A stretch of DNA of 64,000 nucleotides, taken from Pratylenchus scribneri. Lineage: Eukaryota; Nematoda; Chromadorea; Rhabditida; Pratylenchidae. Every line of letters starts with the position of its first letter. Position 1 is the stretch's first letter. Both the position numbers and the translations under genes were made by a program. Location: NCBI GenBank assembly GCA_030063045.1, contig JAQSEB010000082.1, forward strand, positions 1,984,001 through 2,048,000, written 5' to 3'. Below, piece by piece: positions 34,208 through 46,664 of this stretch. A model generated the notes under the pieces. That model searched no databases and had not been told where the DNA came from. It worked only from the letters and a program-made list of their open reading frames with translations.

Positions 34208-34450
34208 TGGAGGAGAAAAGCGGAGTTATAAATTATTTTTGACCAAAAGAATGTTTATATCATCGATTTTTTGTTGATTTGGTTGAAATATTTTTATTTA
34301 TTTACACTTAAAATTTTTTTGAATAAAAATTACACTTTTTATTTGACCAGCTGTACAGATTGGAAATTTACCCAATAAATAAAATGTTGATTATTAGGCG
34401 AAATTCTTTAAATTTAATTAATTTAAATATTCAAGTATTTGACAATTAAA

Positions 34451-37400
34451 ATGGAAGGAATCACACAAAGGCGATCAGAAACAATTTCAAACAACAATTC
34501 TGCTGAAAATAATTTTGAGGAAGCGATGGACTCGAAAAAGTATTATGGGTCGGCGGCTGGCTATGCTCAAGAGGTTTTTTCATATTTTAAAATTAAGCCT
34601 AAAAAATTATCCAATTTTTGGTTAATTTTTGAATGAAATTTTTATCCAAATTTTAATCGGTTAAACCTTTTTCAGGTTCACAAATGGTCACAATCAGTCC
34701 GTTGCTGGATGGTCTATCAACAAATGGTGGCAGCCACCTCAAATTGGTATAACAATATTCAGTGGCAACAACAGAATATTGCGGCATTTCAGCAATTTCA
34801 ATTAGCAAGACAGGCAAATATTAAAATTAAATTCAAATTATTCGGAAAAATTTAATTTTAATTCTACTAATTTTATAAAAACTGTTTGTTATTATCCAAA
34901 AATAAATAAATAATTAAAAAATTGTCAATAAAATAAATGAATTTAGGCTCAACAAATGCCAATGAATCAACAACAACTCCCGGAACAACGAAATGGCATC
35001 ACTGTCCGATTGAATTTGACTCGCATTTTCCAATCAATTGGCGCCGGGGCTGGCAGAGTTAGTAATTTATATTTATTATTTAAATTTATTATTTTTTATA
35101 ATTTCAGCATCCTCAAACCGTCATTGTCCAACAACATAACATTCCCTCATTTTTTCGTCGAATTGCAGCCGAGGCCATTGATGCAGTCATCCTTTTCATT
35201 TTTAAAATGTTACTCGTCTATGCCCTCGTTGAATTTGAATTTATGTAATTTAATTAATTTATTTTTTATTAAATTAAATAAATTTAATTTAAAACAGTGA
35301 ATTGGACCAATTTGAACGAATTCTGACAAATGAGGCAGATTTGCAAACATTGATTGATGTCACACAAGGACTTTTCAATATTGAACTTTTTTGCAAATTA
35401 TTTGCCGCCATCATTGAGGTAGTAAATTTCATTCAGAATTTATTAAATTGTTATAAATATTTTTAAAAATTTATAATAAAAAAATTTCAAAAGATTTGTT
35501 CTCCCAAAGATTTTCTATTTTATTTATTTACATTTTTTTGACAAACATTTTATGTTTTTGTTTTGACAAACATTTTTATGTTTTTGTTTTGACAAACATT
35601 TTTATGTTTTTGTTTTGACAAACATTTTTATGTTTTTGTTTTTACAAACATTTTTATGTTTTTGTTTTGACAAACATTTTTATGTTTTTGTTTTGACAAA
35701 CATTTTATGTTTTGACAAACATTTTTATGTTTTTGTTTTTACAAACATTTTTATGTTTTTGTTTTGACAAACATTTTTATGTTTTTGTTTTGACAAACAT
35801 TTTATGTTTTGACAAACATTTTTATGTTTTTGTTTTTACAAACATTTTTATGTTTTTGTTTTGACAAACATTTTTATGTTTTTGTTTTGACAAACATTTT
35901 TATGTTTTTGTTTTGACAAACATTTTTATGTTTTTGTTTTGACAAACATTTTTATGTTTTTGTTTTGACAAACATTTTTATGTTTTTGTTTTGACAAACA
36001 TTTTTATGTTTTTGTTTTTACAAACATTTTTATGTTTTTGTTTTGACAAACATTTTATGTTTTGACAAACATTTTTATGTTTTTGTTTTGACAAACATTT
36101 TATGTTTTGACAAACATTTTTATGTTTTTGTTTTTACAAACATTTTTATGTTTTTGTTTTGACAAACATTTTTATGTTTTTGTTTTGACAAACATTTTTA
36201 TGTTTTTGTTTTTACAAACATTTTTATGTTTTTGTTTTGACAAACATTTTTATGTTTTTGTTTTGACAAACATTTTATGTTTTGACAAACATTTTTATGT
36301 TTTTGTTTTGACAAACATTTTTATGTTTTTGTTTTGACAAACATTTTATGTTTTGACAAACATTTTTATGTTTTTGTTTTGACAAACATTTTTATGTTTT
36401 TGTTTTGACAAACATTTTTATGTTTTTGTTTTGACAAACATTTTATGTTTTGACAAACATTTTTATGTTTTGACAAACATTTTTATGTTTTTGTTTTTAC
36501 AAACATTTTTATGTTTTTGTTTTGGCAAACATTTTTATGTTTTTGTTTTGGCAAACATTTTTATGTTTTTGTTTTGACAAACATTTTTATGTTTTTGTTT
36601 TGACAAACATTTTTATGTTTTTGTTTTGACAAACATTTTTATGTTTTTGTTTTGACAAACATTTTTATGTTTTTGTTTTGACAAACATTTTATGTTTTGA
36701 CAATTTATGTTTTTGTTTTTACAAACATTTTTATGTTTTTGTTTTTACAAACATTTTTATGTTTTTGTTTTGACAAACATTTTATGTTTTTGTTTTGACA
36801 AACATTTTTATGTTTTTGTTTTGACAAACATTTTATGTTTTGACAATTTATGTTTTTGTTTTTACAAACATTTTTATGTTTTTGTTTTGACAAACATTTT
36901 ATGTTTTTGTTTTGGCAAACATTTTTATGTTTTTGTTTTAACAAACATTTAAATGTTTTTGTTTTAACAAACATTTTTATTTTTTTATTTTGACAAACAT
37001 TTTTATGTTTTTGTTTTGACAAACATTTTTATGTTTTTGTTTTGATAAACATTTGTGATTTTGTTTTGGCAAACATTTTATATTTTGTTAATTAGAAACA
37101 TTGTGTTTTATAATTAAATTTCCTCTCCTTATGCCACTAAATTTATTTTAAAAATTTTATTTTACCATTTTCTATTATTGATATTAAAATTATTAATTAG
37201 GCCGTTTGCATCACTTTCGGTTTGATGGGTTGCCCAGTAGGATGCACACCGGGAAAATGGATTTTCCGTCTCCAAGTGATTTCCTGCCTTGATATTCAAC
37301 CAGTCCCTGGAATGGCCGATCGAGTTGCCGTCACCAGTCTTCCGAGTGTGAATTTTAGAAGGTGAGTTTAAAACGGAAAAAATTAAAAAAAATGAACAAA

Positions 37401-38749
37401 ATTGATTCCATTTAAAAATAATTAAGATAACATCTAGCAACATTTTTTTATCGAAATTAATATTGTTGGAATATCCAAATATAAAAAATAGAAAATTTTA
37501 AATCCATTTTTCTTTCCTCAATTGAGTTTGAGTGCAATCATACAAATGGGTTATGTTTGATGGCATTCTCCAAAATTTTCTTATGTAAATGTTCATGCTG
37601 AGCATATTTAACACGTGCTGGGTCACTAGCGAATTCCCACTTTTCGCGGCCATTTCCATAATTATATCCTGTTAATACCTCATTTAAATGCGGTTCTGCC
37701 ATTTTATTTAAACGTTCATTTGCTGTTCCCATTTTATTACTGGCCCATTTAATACTGAATTTTTAAAATAAGAAGCATCAGATGAAATTAAAATATTCGG
37801 ATTTTGTTAACTCACATCTTCTTTTTGCCCTTTAGGGTATCATAAACTACATAGTTTGCACCTATTCCAGCGAATATTGCCCCAAGGGTTGCAGCCCTAT
37901 CGGTCCAGGTTGGAGCTCGTTTGACACGATCAATCGCGCTTTGTTGTGGGGCATTTTTTTGTAGCCCTGAAATTTGAAATAAGTAAAATAAAATTTATAA
38001 TTTTCACTCACAATTTGACGGCGCCGATTCCGCAGAATCGATTACGAATACATAAAATACGATAAAATTAAAAATAATGCCGATGAAATACATGATGTAT
38101 TTAGAATGGAAAAATTTTATCTGTGAAATTGAAAAATTTTTACCAAAATGAAATAAAAATTTGACCAGAGAGTGATTTTTAATTGAAAAGGGGCCCAATA
38201 AAATCCGTGAATTTTATTGCTTTGATTGATCTGGGATCTAGGTGCCACCACACCCCATTAAATATTTGTTCTCGAAATCGTGCGCAATGCTTTATGGGAA
38301 TGCCACGCATTCCAAAGGCCTTTTCTGCCCTTTTTTCTCCCTCAATTTCACCATTTCCTATGCCTCAATTACCCATGAATTTATGATAGCTTTGCCCGGG
38401 CCCATATTCTCATTTGAATTCCATAACAAATCCACCCAATTCCCCACCTTAAAAATTCACCAACAATCGCGCGAGCGTTTTTCTCTGTGGCAAAAAGAAA
38501 ACGCCAATCGATACCCATCAATCACCCTTCCAATACCCCCATCTTCCCAATATATTCAAAAATAAAATTATTTAAATAAATTTAATTATTAATTAATAAT
38601 ATAAGTCAATTTCCAGTTCCATGTTGCGCTCGGTCATGAAGAACATGTTGACAACATTCCTTTTCCCTCTGTCCACCGCCTTTTACATGTTCCCCTACAA
38701 TCGAGCAATTTATGATTTGGCAGCCAAAACACTGGTCGTGAGCATTTGA
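34451..38749 (+). CDS. FAM8A1-like RDD-domain membrane protein
   Basis: Exons 34451-34573, 34676-34813, 34947-35057, 35108-35244, 35298-35418, 37201-37361, 38617-38749; 307 aa. In mammals FAM8A1 is an ER membrane partner of the HRD1 ubiquitin ligase in ER-associated degradation. The N-terminus has YYGSAAGYAQEVHKWSQSVR and a Trp/Gln-rich segment typical of the family. The RDD part begins with FFRRIAAEAIDAVILFIFKM (Arg and Asp of the RDD signature plus first helix), then LDQFERILTNEADLQTLIDV, then GCPVGCTPGKWIFRLQVISC, matching the TPGK..L.LRVV motif, and a last helix ending ...RAIYDLAAKTLVVSI. Intron 2 has a GC-AG boundary (GCAAAT donor at 34814). Intron 5 carries a 1.55-kb minisatellite; intron 6 carries an antisense gene. 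Starts 243 bases after the Gemin7-like stop. Confidence 0.9.
35531..37087 (+). repeat. 26-bp minisatellite array in the FAM8A1 intron
   Basis: Unit GACAAACATTTTTATGTTTT plus TGTTTT, about 60 copies, mixed with shortened units lacking TTTTTG and with variants TTTACAAACA and TTTGGCAAACA. The longer-shorter unit order repeats in blocks, as expected of unequal exchange. The last copies near 36940-37080 are diverged. Short open frames across it (CFDKHFYVFVLTN repeats) are not genes. Confidence 0.95.
37538..38093 (-). CDS. Small secreted or membrane-anchored protein nested antisense in FAM8A1
   Basis: Exons 38093-38012, 37966-37816, 37754-37538; 149 aa. It starts with a hydrophobic segment (MYFIGIIFNFIVFYVFVIDS) that can act as signal peptide or anchor, followed by a basic region with a possible second hydrophobic stretch (AATLGAIFAGIGANYVVYDT), and a polar C-terminal half containing HLNEVLTGYNYGNGREKWEF and KYAQHEHLHKKILENAIK. 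All three exons join in frame with GT-AG introns. I do not recognise the family. It lies wholly inside FAM8A1 intron 6 on the opposite strand. Confidence 0.65.
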
Positions 38750-39072
38750 ATTTGTTTGAATAGAACAGAAGAAGAAATGAACAAAAAATCAACATTTTAC
38801 ATGGAAATCAAAAAGATAATTAGTAATATTATTTGAATTTTATACGGTTTGAGAATTGAGAGGAGGGGGAGAATTTAATAAATTTTTATAATTACTTTAA
38901 TAAATTGTAATAATTGATCCAAAAATTCATTTTTGGACAATTAAATTTAAAAAAATTTCTACTCCTCCCTCAAAACTGAACAACTCTTCATTTTATTATT
39001 TAGCCCAAAATGTAGCCATTTGACATTTTATAATTCCACATTTTACTTATTTTATTTTTTATTCGACTACTT

Positions 39073-39588
39073 TTAATAAAAGATTTTAAATTTTCCAAAA
39101 AATTTCATAACCATCCAAAATAGGCCATAAGAAAATATTAAAAGTTGGCCTCTTTCTAATGTAAATAAAATATAAAAGTACAAGAAAAGAATGCCAAACG
39201 TCCAATAATTTAGACAAAGGAGAAATCCATATCCTAATGAACCAATTTGCTTGAACCAATTGATTTTACAATTGGTTAAAGGAAGAAAAAAGCGGTGCAA
39301 AAGAATAGAATGAGGCATATGCTAGAGGGTTTGAATGGAGGAACAATGGACGGCCAATTTTTTGGAGAAGCAGTGCAAAAAATGGAAAAGATTGTCTGCT
39401 ACCTTGAATGAAGTGGGAAATGGCTTCAAACAATCTCGCCTCAAGGACATTATAATGTTTAAATGAAATGGGACAAATGAATAGGAGGATGGATCCATCA
39501 CATTGTTGAGGAGGAAGTCGTGGATTTTGTTATTTTTTTGCAGATCAAAAGTGTCTTCAACTTTGCTATATAATTTGCTGGAAAACAT
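39073..39588 (-). pseudogene. Single-exon coding-like stretch broken by one TAG
   Basis: A frame of about 170 codons is open on the minus strand apart from one TAG at 39322-39324. The first part contains SYSFVPFHLNIIMSLRRDCL, the second a hydrophobic segment (LCLNYWTFGILFLYFYILF). A splice acceptor (TTTTCCAG) lies near 39577. I do not recognise it. It might be a decayed gene fragment or chance. Confidence 0.25.
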
Positions 39589-39794
39589 TTCAAATTTCCC
39601 ATTAAAAATAACTAAATTTATTTTATTTACATTTATATTTTAATCAATTCTTTCTATTGATATTGAATTCATTGTCCATTTTTTAATATATTTAAAATAA
39701 TTATAATTCCAATTTAAAAATATATATCTTATTAGCTGAATTTTACTTCCTATTCCTTTTCAAACCCAAAATATAATTAAAAAAGCCTTCAAAA

Positions 39795-42700
39795 ATGGCA
39801 ATGATGATGCGTCGCCGCGAAACAATGTATTACCCGCCTCCAACCGACCCAAAAACACGTAGACCAACAATGAAACCAAAAGCGGCAGCTTTGATTCAGG
39901 AAAATTTATTTGACATGGTCATTTTTTGTATGGAATTATTCAAAACAAACGAAATGTTCACAGGAGGAAAGCGATGGAGAAGGATCACCCGATTTGGATC
40001 CCAACTTGGAAATGTTACGAAACATTGAAATGGCCCAAACCGACTATGAAGAGCCACAAACAAAAATGGGGAAGACGGTGAAATATGTTCGGTTGATTGG
40101 ACCACATGTGGGTTTGGTGCTATTGTTGGTCATCTATTTACTGATTGGAGCAACCATTTTTGTGAGCTTATTAAAATAATTTTATTAAATATATTAAAAG
40201 TTTTTTTGTAAATATTTTAAAACAAAATTTCCTCGATTTTCTAGCATTATTTGGAGGCTTCTAACGAGCTTTTGGTTAGTAATATTATTATATGATTTTT
40301 ATTCCATTAAAAATAGACGCGTGACCGTGAAATGCGTGAATTGTTGGCCTTGAGGGATCATTTCCAGGATACAATTTGGAATTTGACTCATTCCGAGGAA
40401 AATGTCATCTCCAGGGAATCATTCAACGGTATTGGGCGTGAATATTTTGATAAGGTAAATATCAAAATAATTTGGAGAAATTGGGAAAAATTTCCCATTT
40501 TCCAGCTTGTTTCGCGCACATTTTCTGCCTGCCGAAATCAATTCACCAATGAGAGGCATTTGTTGAATAAAACCCGAGGCACAAATGAAATGCTTTGGAC
40601 CTACACGAATAGTCTCTTCTTCGCCACAACCGTGATCACAACAATTGGTTGGCATATTTATGGGAATATATTTTGACAATCTAATCGAAGGTTACGGTAA
40701 TTTGGTACCAATGACGAAGCTGGGCCGAATTGCTTGCATTGTTTTTGCCCTTCTTGGCATTCCATTGCTTTTGGTCACCATTGCCGATATTGGCAAATTT
40801 CTTTCTGATTTCCTCAATTTTCTTTACCAAACTTATCATACATTTAAAACGAAGGTGAAATGGAATTTTAAAATTAGGAATAATATTTTGTTAAAGGTCC
40901 GAAAACATTCCCGACGACTTTCCCGCTATCGAACAACATCAATGTCGACAATTGGTGATGGAGGAAGTGGAGGTATCGTATCACTCACAAATATTAATTA
41001 CCGTAAATATTCTATTTGAAGCCCCCCTAAAGGGTCTCTGAAATTTATTAGCCCCGGGGCTTCAAATAGAATATTTACGGTAATAAAATTATTTTAAATA
41101 TCTTTCACCACAATTTTTATTTTTTAAATTGACTTCTTATAAATCAGAAACCAATTTTAGACTCTACAAACCCTATACCAATTTGTAGATCTCATTGAAA
41201 CGCATCGAATGGTATATAAAAATGTCAGTTTTGGCCTAAAATGAAAGTGTTTAAAAACTGAAAATATTGTTTAAACGATTTAACTCACTCATTTTACTGA
41301 TATAAAATTTGTAATCTTAAACCGGTTTCGATTTGTTCCAAGTTAGACTACTTTTTTTAGATTAAAAAATAAAAAAATGGGTAAAAAATTGTCTTCCATT
41401 TAAAATTCATTAGAAAAGTGCCTAATTCTTTCAATATTCTCCAGGATCAACATCAAAGGCGGAAAGCATAAATTTGAATGATTTAAGTGGGAGTGAAGTG
41501 GATATTGAAGCGGAACAGAAAAATTTGCAAATTCCCGTTGTGATGGTCCTTCTGGTTTTACTCTGCTATTGCGCCATTGGAGGATTCCTTTTTTGCAATT
41601 GGGAGGGGTGGTCATATTTTGAGGCATTCTATTTTTGCTTCATCACAATGGCCACCGTCGGTCAGTTTAATTTTATTACTCAAAAATAATAAAAAGAACC
41701 CTAAAATTTAATCGTTTTACTTTTCCATTATGAGCCTCCCCAGTCCCAAAAAAAATATGAAAAAGGCTTCCTAGGAGTAATTTTGGGTGCTGTTCACGAA
41801 TCTGGATTTATTTTTGGTTCAGAATTCACACCATTGCTTTATTAGTTTATGTAATTTAAAAAGTAAATAGTTCGCCCCCCCCCCCCCCCCCCCCATTTGG
41901 TTCTGCTGAAGGTCTGAACAAGAAAAAATTGTCAAAAATTTTAGGCAAAAATATAGTTTTAATCGACGCTCCTTGATTAGCTGAATCGGTAATTAATTAA
42001 TTTTGAATAAAACTCAAACTTAAAAAATTATGACCATTTTATTTTCACAACTAATAATTCTAGGATTTCGGCTTAGTTAGGTAAAGGTGTAGTCGAGGTA
42101 TAGGAAACTTAAAGTAGTAGTCTAATGGATCGCTTGAGCGTAATTTTAATTTCAGAATCTTGACAGCACATTAAATTATATCTAGGAGGCGTTTTTCATA
42201 TTTTTTGTTGGGGGGGGGGGGTGTCTTTTATAAAGGAAAAGTATAATTCATTACTGTAAATCAAATTTTAAATTCTGATCAAAATAAATTCACAGGTTTT
42301 GGCGATATTGTGCCCACCCAATCGTCGACCTATGTCATTTTGGCTTATATCATTTTTGGCCTTTCATTGTATAAAAAATTATTAAAATATAATGCATTTA
42401 ATTAATTTCCTTTAGGGCAACAATGTGCATTGATTTGGCCGGCACAGAATATATTCGCAAAATCCACTATTTGGGCACTAAAATGGAAAATGCCAAGGGC
42501 ACAGTGATGACCGGGCTCAAGGCCGGAGAATATATTCTCAAGCATAGAGGTGAATCCAAATTTTTAGATACCGTATACAATTCAGCAATCTCTAATAATT
42601 CCCCACCCTCAACTTTGAGGACTCAGACGCTCCGGGAAGAATGAACTTTAGACATTTTTATTGCATTTTCTTAGTTCCCTAAAGCTCAATAAAATCTGGT

Positions 42701-45700
42701 ATAATTTGTTTAAAAAACACAAATTAAAGAATTATATAACAAATTTTCCAATTTTTAAAGGGATGAAAAATAATTCCCCATGGGGAATTAAAAGAGTATA
42801 TAATACGGTAATTTAAATAAAATAATAAATTTTTTCCCCTTTAAAGGAACAACAAAGAAGCTGGAAGATTCCCTGAAAAGAGCATTGTTGGAAATTGGCA
42901 AATTGAAAAGTGAAGTGAAGGCATTGCGCACGGCAAATGCCCAATTGGCCGAAGAGAATCGAGCATATCGGGGTGGAAACTATGGACACTCACAGCAACA
43001 TCAGCAGAATCAGCAGGTATTCAAATGAGGAGAATCTGGATTGGTTTTTGATTTTGATGAATGACAGAGAAATAATTTTTTAAAAATAGACTTAACAAAT
43101 TACGTAAAATTTTTATTGGATTGAATGATCGAAGAAAAAATTTCAATTAATGAATATAGCTGTATATTAATCTCTTTTAATTCTTCAACCACTCAAAAAT
43201 TGGCATAGACCAACTCTTTAATTTGTGGATATTTTTGATCAAATTTATAACGTGTAGAACTTTAGGGAACTAAAATGAAAAAAAAAATTATAAAATTCAC
43301 CATAATTAGCTATGTGTATGTCCTTTCCTTATCCTCAAAGTCGACGATGGGGAATTAAAAGAGTATATAATATACCGTATTTTGCTTATTTCTCGACATT
43401 TTTTAGCCGCATCATCAACCGAATCCTCAACAAAATCAACAACATCAATTTGTGGACACAATGGAAGAGTTGAAACCAGCCACCGCCATCCTCCACCATC
43501 ATCATCATCAGCCCATCAATGCCATTGAAGGCCAACATCAACATCAAATGATGCCAATGCCAAAGAGGCAGCAGTCGCAGCGTGTCGATTCCCTAGGATC
43601 AGCAGAATCCTTTAACGGACCCCAGCAGCGGGAACGGGAAACCGCGCAGTGGCAACAGCACCCAAATCATTGGCCATTGGCAGAGGAAAAGGAGGAGGAG
43701 GAGGAGGAGGAGGAGGAGGAGGAGGAGGAGGAGGGAGAAATGGCATTCGCCCAGCGACAACTTTACACGGCGAAAATGGGCAACAAAGAGCGAAAACTGC
43801 GAATGGCATGCTTTGTCAAGGTACGAAATTCAAAGGAGCAATTTTTACTATTTTATGAAGTGTTTTTATTATACTAACTATATCAATTTTTGTATAATTG
43901 ATAGTAGTTAATTTTTCTAAAAAAACATTTATTTAAGATGTCGGAAAGATTAGTATTAAAAATATTGTAAAAATAATACATAAGGCCAAAATAATTATAT
44001 TTGTTTAAGGGTTAGTCATACAATCACAAGCCATATTATCTTTGGATAGAGCTGGGTCAGGACGCATCGAATTGTATATAATTTATTTTGGTTTGGTCAA
44101 ACTAAAGGGTATTAAACGGTTTAAGCCAATTTTTATTTTGGGTTCAAAAATGTTAGTTTTGGTTAAAGCTAATAAGTCAAGACTTAAACAAATGATGCAT
44201 CTTTTAGAAAATTTATTGATTGAGTATGGTTTATGTGTTTAAATTCCAAAACCCGTTCTTATGGCAAATTAAATATTTTTTTATAATTAGAATAGTTCCA
44301 GTGAATGATTTTTAAGTTCAAATTCCTTTATTATGGAACATGGGAAGATAAATAAAAATTTCATTCCATTATTTCAGATTCTGATGGCATTGTCGGCAGT
44401 GGTGTCCAACAAAAACAACAACAAAATGGAGGAAGCCAAAGAGGATTTGGAGGAGACGGCGATGAGGAATTCCGATTGCAGCAAATCTTCGATGAACTTT
44501 TTGAAGGTTTTTGAGCAATATTTGTTCGAATATTTTTCATTGTTTTTAGAATTGGAAGTTCCCATCGATGTGGACCGTTTCTGCAACGAAATCATTGAGG
44601 AGGGAATTGCTGCGCAGAATGCTCAAAATGGACAGGGCCAAACTGCTTCGTTTGTCGAAGAGTCCACAACACAAATTGGTGGCACATTTGTTGGTGCGGA
44701 GGGAGGCGAATCGCAAAGCCCGGGGCCGGCAGAGATCATTGACACCAATGATGGATATCAGCAACAGGTTATCCATACATTTATTTTAGGAATTACCGAA
44801 AATCTTAGCATGAATATTATGCCGTATAATAATCTCTTTTGAATCCTCTCCATTAATTCCCCACCCATGGCTGGCAGAGTTAACTTTAAATTTTTAAATC
44901 TTTGTTCCCCCTAAAATTCTATTCGCCTATAATTTGTTCAAAAATGTCCTCTAAGGAATTGAGCCTAAATTTACCTATTTTTGGAGTGGTTGAAAAATAA
45001 TTCCCAAAGGGAATTTAACGGTATAGAAAGGGGAAATTTGGAATCTTATAAAGAAATTAAGAAGATAATTTGTTTCCTATATTTTCGGCAATTTTGTAAA
45101 CAATTTAGCGTACATGTTCTCATCATAAATTATTTTTCATTCCATTAAAAATTGGAAAAATTAGAAATTCTAACTAATTAATTTGTGCTTAAGAACTTTA
45201 AGAAAATTCAATATTTTTTTAAATTCGCCCTACATCAGAGAAATTATAGGTCCTCAAAGTCGGTGGTGGGGAATTAAGAGTATAGGTATACGGTATTCAA
45301 TATCAACTACTCATTTTTGAAAATAAGCATGAATAGAATATTTATGTAAATTATTTTAGAAAAATTAGTTAAACATTAATATAATTTCATTTTTATTTTA
45401 ATTCAACATCATATTAAATTCCTCTTTCATTACAGTATCCAGCGGAATTCCAATCCATTGGAAATGGAAATCAAAATGGATTCGCCGAAGGAGGAATTGG
45501 CCCCATCATTGACGGATCGGGAGGAGGAGGAGGAAATGGCGACGGCGGCAATTGTCCCTCAAATGATGTTGTCACCGTTCCCAAGGCATTGAGTCCGCAC
45601 AATTATTTTGCCACACCACCAAAAAGCACCATAATTGCACCATCCACTCCACAACACCATCAACAACATTTCCAGCATCAATATTATTTTCCCTCAAATG

Positions 45701-46664
45701 AATACAATTCCATTATTCACCATCAAAACCATAACCATAAACAGTCAATCTCAAGCAGCGACTCCCAATCGGATAACGGTTTTATCAGCCCATCGCCCTT
45801 TCAAATGGTAAGCAAATCTGAGCATTTCATTTGGGGGAAGGGAAATATTTAATTTGTCGAAAAAATTAATCAATTTACCCAAATCTTTCATGTCGAAAAA
45901 TTGTATTTTTTAGGAATATAACTCAGATAAATCAGTTGTTTTATGATTCTTATCCAACCTTGTTTTAGCTCTCTACCTTCTTAATAGAAAGTTTTTGGGT
46001 AAATTAATATTTTCTCTTTTTGGGAAGTATTTAATTTGTCGAAAAATAATATTTTTTGAGGCCATAATAATTTGGCCTATTGAGATTAAATTGGGGATTA
46101 GGTTAAGATTAGGGTGGATTATCTCTCGGAGAATAGAAATTTTCTATCTTTAAAATAGATTATTTTTTTGACGAGAAAATTTTCTTCAAATTAAATATAA
46201 TCCATTTTATTTGAATCAAATGTCAATATTAAAAATGCAAAAATGATTAATTTTTAAAATATTCTTTTAAACAGGTTCCCAGCCCTGTGGAGTCCTCTTC
46301 CTCCTACCTTTATCAAAGTCAGCCACTTTCGGCCGATTCTGGCTGCACCCAAATGGATTATTCAAATGCAGGGGGAAATGTGCTCCAACCAATCCCAGAA
46401 AATGATCAATCCATTGACAATTTTGAGCCAAAACATTTTGAACAAATTGTTGGCCAAATGAACGAAGAAGACGACCATTTCATTGGCCAAATGATGATGG
46501 AGGATTGGCCAAATCAGCAGCAGGATTTTCCATCATTGGACAGTGAATTATCATTTGGGTCGACCGAAAGTCCGCAAACAATTGAGGAGGAGGAGGAAAT
46601 TGGCCACAATGAACACCAAAATTGCTTCCAGGATGAAATGTCCCAATTTTTGGATGCATTTTGA
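39795..46664 (+). CDS. TWK-type two-pore-domain potassium channel with long low-complexity C-terminus
   Basis: Exons 39795-39917, 39964-40161, 40245-40274, 40317-40454, 40506-40647, 40691-40854, 40897-40972, 41445-41660, 42296-42368, 42416-42549, 42847-43016, 43407-43820, 44378-44506, 44550-44767, 45436-45807, 46275-46664; about 995 aa. A K+ leak channel of the plasma membrane. Helix 1 is HVGLVLLLVIYLLIGATIF; pore 1 is TTVITTIGYGNLVP; helix 2/3 IACIVFALLGIPLLLVTIAD; helix 3 VVMVLLVLLCYCAIGGFLF; pore 2 ITMATVGFGDIVPT; helix 4 YVILAYIIFGLSL. Both filters (GYG, GFG) are intact. A coiled-coil-like segment (LKRALLEIGKLKSEVKALRT) follows, then some 500 residues rich in Gln, His, Glu, Asn and Gly. 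The frame changes inside a GGA run in exon 12: exon 12 must be entered in one frame and left in another, so one base is missing or two are extra. Introns carry A- and C-family elements and poly-C/poly-G runs. Confidence 0.85.
40998..41083. mobile_element. MITE family C copy, perfect 28-bp terminal inverted repeats
   Basis: TTACCGTAAATATTCTATTT followed by GAAGCCCC at the left matches exactly the complement of the right end 41056-41083. The loop is only about 30 bases. Related ends (TACCGTA or TACGGTA next to GGGGAATTA or TTCTATTAGAAGC) occur near 3103-3256, 9505-9590, 19340, 42566, 42775-42812, 43350-43380, 44830-45025, 45255-45295, 47705-48112, 48570-48745, 59560-59778. Confidence 0.85.
41155..41345. 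mobile_element. MITE family A, diverged copy in the TWK gene
   Basis: Family words CTACAAACCCTATACCAATT, TGTAGATCTCATTGAAACGC and ATCGAATGGTATATAAAAAT; right half worn. Limits approximate. Confidence 0.5.
41875..42221. repeat. C20 run and G12 run facing each other in a TWK intron
   Basis: A run of 20 C at 41875-41894 and a run of 12 G at 42210-42221, 315 bases apart on one strand. They could pair with each other in the transcript or each form a G-quadruplex on the G-rich strand. Confidence 0.8.
43690..43737 (+). repeat. GGA/GAG trinucleotide run in coding exon 12 of the TWK gene
   Basis: About 15 GGA units encode poly-Glu in the frame used upstream and poly-Gly in the frame needed downstream. 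The reading frame conflict of the gene falls in or beside this run. Confidence 0.75.
44010..44245. mobile_element. MITE family A, diverged copy in the TWK gene
   Basis: Contains AGGACGCATCGAATTGTATA, TTGGTTTGGTCAAACTAAAG, GGGTTCAAAAATGTTAG and AATGATGCATCTTTTAGAAA in family order. Limits approximate. Confidence 0.55.

Noticed and set aside
35531..37087. CRISPR-like regular array
   Set aside because: The repeats are directly joined with no unique spacers, and the genome is eukaryotic. It is a minisatellite.
43612..43858. Poly-Pro (minus) and poly-Gly (plus) frames over the GGA run
   Set aside because: By-products of the trinucleotide run, except that the Gly frame after the run is the one needed by the next exon, as reported.
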